DNA of 42,990 nt from a virus, in the IMG/VR virus record IMGVR_UViG_3300032278_004244, positions 1 through 42,990 of that record; one strand, 5' to 3'. Made by a program: the position numbers and the translations under genes. The notes below the pieces were generated by a model that worked only from the letters and a program-made list of their open reading frames with translations, did no database searches and was not told where the DNA came from. Positions 39,457-42,990 of this stretch are shown in pieces; within the stretch, counting starts at the first letter, position 1, and each line of letters begins with the position of its first letter.

Positions 39457-42042
39457 ATGCCCACCGTCTACGTCCCCCTCGACCGAGTCCTCGACTCGCC
39501 CTTTCAGACCCGGTCGCACTACGACCTCGAGGCCGTCGCCGAGCTGGCGGACTCGATCGAGCGCGACGGCCAGCTCCAGACGCCGGTCGCGCGCCTGATC
39601 GACACGGACAACCGCACGATGCACGAGCGGTCGTACAAGGCCGCTCGGACCGTTCTCGATCACGACGCCTGGATGGTCAAGTCCGACCTCCGCGTCCAGC
39701 TCGCCTACGGCCACACCCGGGCCCGGGCCTGGAAGCTGATCTGGGAGCGCGCCGCCGCGCCCGACCAGGTCGGGCGCGGCCCCGCCGGCGTCCCCCCGGG
39801 CACGATGCCGGTCGAGCTCCGGCCCCTCACCGACGACGCCATGGAGCGCCTGGCGTGGGAGGAGAACGAGCGCCGGCGGGACCTCGACCCCGTCGACCGG
39901 GCCGCGGCGATCGCCAGCAGGATCGAGCGCCACGGGTGGACGCACGAGGAGGCCGGCGAGGCGCTCGGGCTCGACCGCTCGACGGTGTCCAACATCCTCC
40001 GGTGGTACGAGGCGTTCTCGGCCGACGAGACCGGCGCCGGCGAGTCCGCGCTCGAGGCCATGCGCGACGGGCGGCTCAGCGAATCGAAGGCGCGCGCGCT
40101 CGTCCGGCTCTTCGACGCCCACCGGGAGCACGCCACGATCGTGGCCGGGCTCGTCGAGGAGGGCTTCGCATTCGAGCTCCGGACGGTCGTCGAGTACGCC
40201 GCCGAGGTCGAGTCGGCCGCCTCGGTCCGGTCGCGGGTCGAGACGGAGATGGGGCAGATCGAGGCCGAGGTCGAGGCGGAGCGGAAGCGGCGCGAGCCGG
40301 GGATGTTCGACGACGCGCCCGAGGCGAACGCGCTGACGATCGGAGGGGAGAGGTTCGTCGACTCCGCTACGGGAGAGCCAGTCACGGAACACGGCCAGAT
40401 GGAGGTCGGGCGCAGTTACGTACCAGAGTCGAGGTACGCCCATTTGCCGGACGCCCCGGGACTCGACTCGGCGGAGTGGATCCTGAGCGAGCTGCGGGCC
40501 CGTTCCGGGGGCGCCCACAGCAACTCGGTCCCCGACGTCCGAGCCGCGATCGCGCGCCTTGTTGGACTCCAGGTCGAGTCGGACATCCTGATTGCGAGGG
40601 CAGAGGGGGCGGGCGACGTGCCAGGGTCGGCGGTAATCGGGACGCTCCGGTCTGCCCGGAAGGAAGTCCACGACGCGATCGGCGAAGCTGACGCCAGGCT
40701 CCGAGAACTCGAGGGGAACGTCGACGGCTACGACGACGGCGGGGCTGGGCTCCGGCGCGCGGCCGAGGCCCAGGGGCTCGAGCCGTTCGGCCAAGACGAC
40801 GACGGGGACGACGGGCCGATCATGGTCCCGTATCGCTACTACGACCAGGTCGTCCTGGTCGAGTCCGTCGACGGGTTCCACCACGCCGGCCAGAACTACG
40901 AGGTCTGCCTCTCGGTCGTCCACGTCCGCGACGACGGCTCGGTCGCACAAGGCCACCAGTTCAGCGTCGTCGACGCGGCCGGGGCCATCGTCGTGCACAC
41001 GTGGCCGACCATCGAGGACGCGATCGAACGCGCCCGGCAGAAGCTCGACGAGCAGCTCGAGGCGGCCGGCCCCGGCGAGACGGCGGAGGAGGCCGGCTTC
41101 GACGAGGACCTCGAAGCCCTCGCCGACGAGCTGGCGGAGCCGGCCGACGTTGAGCTCGACTTCTGGCCGCCGGTCCGGACGCCCGACGTCTGGGACGCGA
41201 TCGACGGGATGACGGTGGCCGAGCTCGACGAGGCCTACCACACCTACGCGCTCCCCGTCTTCGTCCGCTACGCCGGGTACTACCAGACATCGCAGCTCAA
41301 GCCCGCGAAGCAGGAGCTCGTCCGCCGCGTCGTCCGTCACAACGCCGACCTCGCGGCCGTCCATCGCCTGACCGACGAGCACCTCGCCATGTTCGGCGAG
41401 TGGTTCGACAGACTGTTCGCCGAGGACAGCGTGTACAGCACGATCACTCAGCGCTCGCGGCGGCACCGGTCGATCCGGACCGGGGCGTTCCGCGACTGGG
41501 GCAAGGGGTGGTACGAGAACGTCCGCTACGCGGGCGAGCTCGCCGGCACCTACGACGCCGCGGCGGAGATCGGGCTGATGACGGCCGGCGAGCTGGCGGC
41601 CCTCAAGCGCGAGACGTACCGGCTGGCCGCGTCGTTCTGCTACTCACTATTCCTGGAGCGGCGCGCGGCCGACGTGTCCGCGGACACGTCGCCCGAGGCG
41701 GAGCCCTCCGGGCCGATCGGGAAGGGGGGCCTTACGGCGCCCGGTGGTGACGCCTCCCCTCCGGAGGGCTCCGCTGGCGGGGAGGATAACGGCGACGAGC
41801 CAAACGGCGGTAGTGCCGAGGGCCCGCCGCTCACGCTCGTCCAGCTCGAGAGGCTGTTCAGCGGCGACGCCGAGCTCGCGGCCACGCTCGACGCCGCCGC
41901 GCTCGACTACGCGTTCATGCGGGCGGTCGAGCGGCGGCTCCCCGTCGAGTCCCGCCAGATGCTGAGCGAGTGGGTCGAGGAGGCCGAGACGCGCGAGGCC
42001 GCCCGCCTCGACGAGCCCGCCGAGGCGGAGGTCCCGGCATGA
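39457..42042 (+). CDS. ParB-like protein with large C-terminal extension
   Basis: The first 260 residues match ParB/Spo0J: SPFQTRSHYDLEAVAELADS (box 1), YGHTRARAWKLI (near 84-95, equivalent to GERRxRA), WEENERRRDLDPVDRAAAIA (near 134-153), and a helix-turn-helix WTHEEAGEALGLDRSTVSNI (161-180). The rest, to 861 residues, is extra. Residues about 290-425 show less biased codons, like an inserted segment. A VSADT palindrome lies in a disordered linker near residue 745. It may act in DNA partition or as a regulator; many phage ParB-like proteins are not partition proteins. Confidence 0.75.
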   Translation: MPTVYVPLDRVLDSPFQTRSHYDLEAVAELADSIERDGQLQTPVARLIDTDNRTMHERSYKAARTVLDHDAWMVKSDLRVQLAYGHTRARAWKLIWERAAAPDQVGRGPAGVPPGTMPVELRPLTDDAMERLAWEENERRRDLDPVDRAAAIASRIERHGWTHEEAGEALGLDRSTVSNILRWYEAFSADETGAGESALEAMRDGRLSESKARALVRLFDAHREHATIVAGLVEEGFAFELRTVVEYAAEVESAASVRSRVETEMGQIEAEVEAERKRREPGMFDDAPEANALTIGGERFVDSATGEPVTEHGQMEVGRSYVPESRYAHLPDAPGLDSAEWILSELRARSGGAHSNSVPDVRAAIARLVGLQVESDILIARAEGAGDVPGSAVIGTLRSARKEVHDAIGEADARLRELEGNVDGYDDGGAGLRRAAEAQGLEPFGQDDDGDDGPIMVPYRYYDQVVLVESVDGFHHAGQNYEVCLSVVHVRDDGSVAQGHQFSVVDAAGAIVVHTWPTIEDAIERARQKLDEQLEAAGPGETAEEAGFDEDLEALADELAEPADVELDFWPPVRTPDVWDAIDGMTVAELDEAYHTYALPVFVRYAGYYQTSQLKPAKQELVRRVVRHNADLAAVHRLTDEHLAMFGEWFDRLFAEDSVYSTITQRSRRHRSIRTGAFRDWGKGWYENVRYAGELAGTYDAAAEIGLMTAGELAALKRETYRLAASFCYSLFLERRAADVSADTSPEAEPSGPIGKGGLTAPGGDASPPEGSAGGEDNGDEPNGGSAEGPPLTLVQLERLFSGDAELAATLDAAALDYAFMRAVERRLPVESRQMLSEWVEEAETREAARLDEPAEAEVPA
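41674..41687. repeat. Dispersed palindrome GTGTCCGCGGACAC (copy 6)
   Basis: A perfect copy on the rightward strand, in the low-complexity linker of the ParB-like gene, again read as V-S-A-D-T. Confidence 0.8.
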
Positions 42043-42341
42043 GCGACGCCATCCACATCGGCGACGTCGTGACGCCGACCGGGTACCTCGAGGACGGCGA
42101 CGGCGAGAACACGCCGCGGGGCGTCATCGCCCGACCCGGCCACCGCCTGGTCGTCGTCGGGACCGACGGCCACTGGCCGCTCTACGTGACCCACGCGCCC
42201 CCGTTCTACCCGGCCCCGCGGCGCTTCGGCGTGAAGCCCGGCGAGGTCCGCCGACTCGTGGACACGTGCGAGCCGCCGCCCCCGCCGTCCTTCCCGGCCG
42301 ACCTCTTCGACGAGCCCGCGCCCGAGGTCGCCGAGGCATGA
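42039..42341 (+). CDS. Small hypothetical early protein
   Basis: This 100-residue protein (MSDAIHIGDVVTPTGYLEDG, then HRLVVVGTDGHWPLYVTHAP) looks like a small beta-barrel or SH3-like fold with a Pro-rich C-terminus. It overlaps ParB-like and the next gene by four bases each. No family was recognised. Confidence 0.6.
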   Translation: MSDAIHIGDVVTPTGYLEDGDGENTPRGVIARPGHRLVVVGTDGHWPLYVTHAPPFYPAPRRFGVKPGEVRRLVDTCEPPPPPSFPADLFDEPAPEVAEA

Positions 42342-42751
42342 GCGACCTCCGCCAGATGCCCGGCTACACCCGCCCGGCCGCGCCAGCCGTCCCCGCCTCG
42401 ACGTCGAGGCCGGAGCACCCGTCCGCCAAGGCCGACGCGCTCCGCGTGTCCGGACAGATCCAGGAGTCCCCGCTCGTCGACCGGCTCCTCGCGCTCTACC
42501 GCCGCGCGGCCAGCCGCGAGCACGTCGACAAGCAGGGCCGCCGGCTCCCGGGGATGACGGATTACGAGGCCGCGGCCATCCTCGGCGTCGAGCGGACCAC
42601 GATCAACGCGGCCCGGAACCAGCTCGTCGACGCCGGCCGGGTCGGGAAGCTCGACAAGCGGTTCTGCCGCTACCGCCCGTCGAACCAGCGCGTCTGGGCT
42701 TGGGCCCTCACGTCCGTCTGCGAGGACCACGCGCGCCGCGAGACCCGATGA
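42338..42751 (+). CDS. Winged-helix DNA-binding protein
   Basis: This 137-residue protein has a helix-turn-helix (MTDYEAAAILGVERTTINAA, then NQLVDAGRVGKLDKRF; residues 74-110), typical of winged-helix phage regulators with a basic wing. It ends VWAWALTSVCEDHARRETR. It could control late transcription or bind the ends of phage DNA. ATG start with four-base overlaps to neighbours. Confidence 0.65.
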   Translation: MSDLRQMPGYTRPAAPAVPASTSRPEHPSAKADALRVSGQIQESPLVDRLLALYRRAASREHVDKQGRRLPGMTDYEAAAILGVERTTINAARNQLVDAGRVGKLDKRFCRYRPSNQRVWAWALTSVCEDHARRETR

Positions 42752-42990
42752 CGCGCGCCGACCACGACCGGGCCCTCGCCCGCCGCGCCGCCCGCCTCGA
42801 GGCCGGGGAGGCCGAGGCGTGGGCGACCGTCAACGGGTTCGCCCGCTACGAGGTCAGCTCGTGGGGGTTCGTCCGGAACCGGAAGACCGGCCGGATCCTC
42901 AAGCCGTTCGTCCACGACGGGTCGTTCCCGGCCAACGGGTACCTCCGCGTCTCGCTCTACAAGGCGTCGGGCCGGAACCGGAAGAACCGT
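42748..42990 (+). CDS. NUMOD4/HNH endonuclease, partial (runs off the window)
   Basis: Eighty-one codons are present with no stop. After a charged start, WATVNGFARYEVSSWGFVRN, RKTGRILKPFVHDGS and NGYLRVSLYKASG match the NUMOD4 start of HNH homing-type endonucleases (YEVS-x-G-x-VR). The HNH catalytic part would lie beyond the edge. Confidence 0.65.
   Translation, partial: MTRADHDRALARRAARLEAGEAEAWATVNGFARYEVSSWGFVRNRKTGRILKPFVHDGSFPANGYLRVSLYKASGRNRKNR

Noticed and set aside
1-42990. tRNA, rRNA, attachment sites and insertion sequences
   Set aside because: No cloverleaf, rRNA segment, terminal inverted repeat with transposase, or matched att-like direct repeat could be supported by reading.

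Overview
The window is most of a tailed bacteriophage or prophage genome of about 70% G+C (estimated by eye). It encodes a contractile tail: P2/Mu-type sheath, tube, tape measure, D/X/V/U/W/J/I. The head is Mu-type: gp29-like portal, gpF, gpG, I-like protease. Few genes have a Shine-Dalgarno sequence; starts are often simply CCGATG or ATGA/GTGA overlaps. With the very high G+C this suggests a high-GC Bacteroidota/Rhodothermota-like host, but that is inference. No rRNA, tRNA, CRISPR array, integrase or transposase was seen. The early operon runs off the right edge, so the genome is incomplete here.

Layout. Positions 1-30866 are almost entirely leftward (minus strand) late genes. In transcription order they are: HTH/zinc protein, I-like protease, decoration protein, major capsid, a collagen-containing connector candidate, gpG-like protein, gp37-like protein, a small connector candidate, sheath, tube, E/E' chaperones, tape measure, D, X, V, U and W. 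A lysis and packaging block (15.0-6.9 kb) follows: endolysin, holin candidate, cupin, DUF1353, membrane protein, terminase small, terminase large, portal, gpF. The baseplate then resumes with J, I, two fibre-like proteins and an SGNH-hydrolase tail protein. So packaging genes lie between baseplate genes W and J, an unusual order. A small three-gene cassette on the opposite strand (6319-6951) sits between gpF and J.

At 30.9-32.9 kb, leftward of and on the same strand as a CI-like repressor, are two membrane proteins and an SH3b lipoprotein. They are candidates for lysogenic conversion or superinfection exclusion. A divergent switch at 33.7-33.9 kb carries a palindrome flanked by direct repeats. 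Its rightward side starts the early operon: Cro-like protein, small membrane proteins, Bet/RecT recombinase, an O-like replication initiator, a P-positioned protein, a repeat DNA-binding protein, a large ParB-like protein, a winged-helix protein and the start of a NUMOD4/HNH protein.

Main observations beyond the genes: (1) five 19-bp palindromic iterons, RYGCAA-N7-TTGCRY in form, lie inside the O-like gene, as in the lambda origin. (2) A motif close to TTCGGGATGTTCGCGGGC occurs five times, each time just before the first gene of a late module. (3) The palindrome GTGTCCGCGGACAC (or a one-base variant) occurs six times inside genes, always read as V-S-(A/T)-D-T, mostly in linkers or protein ends.
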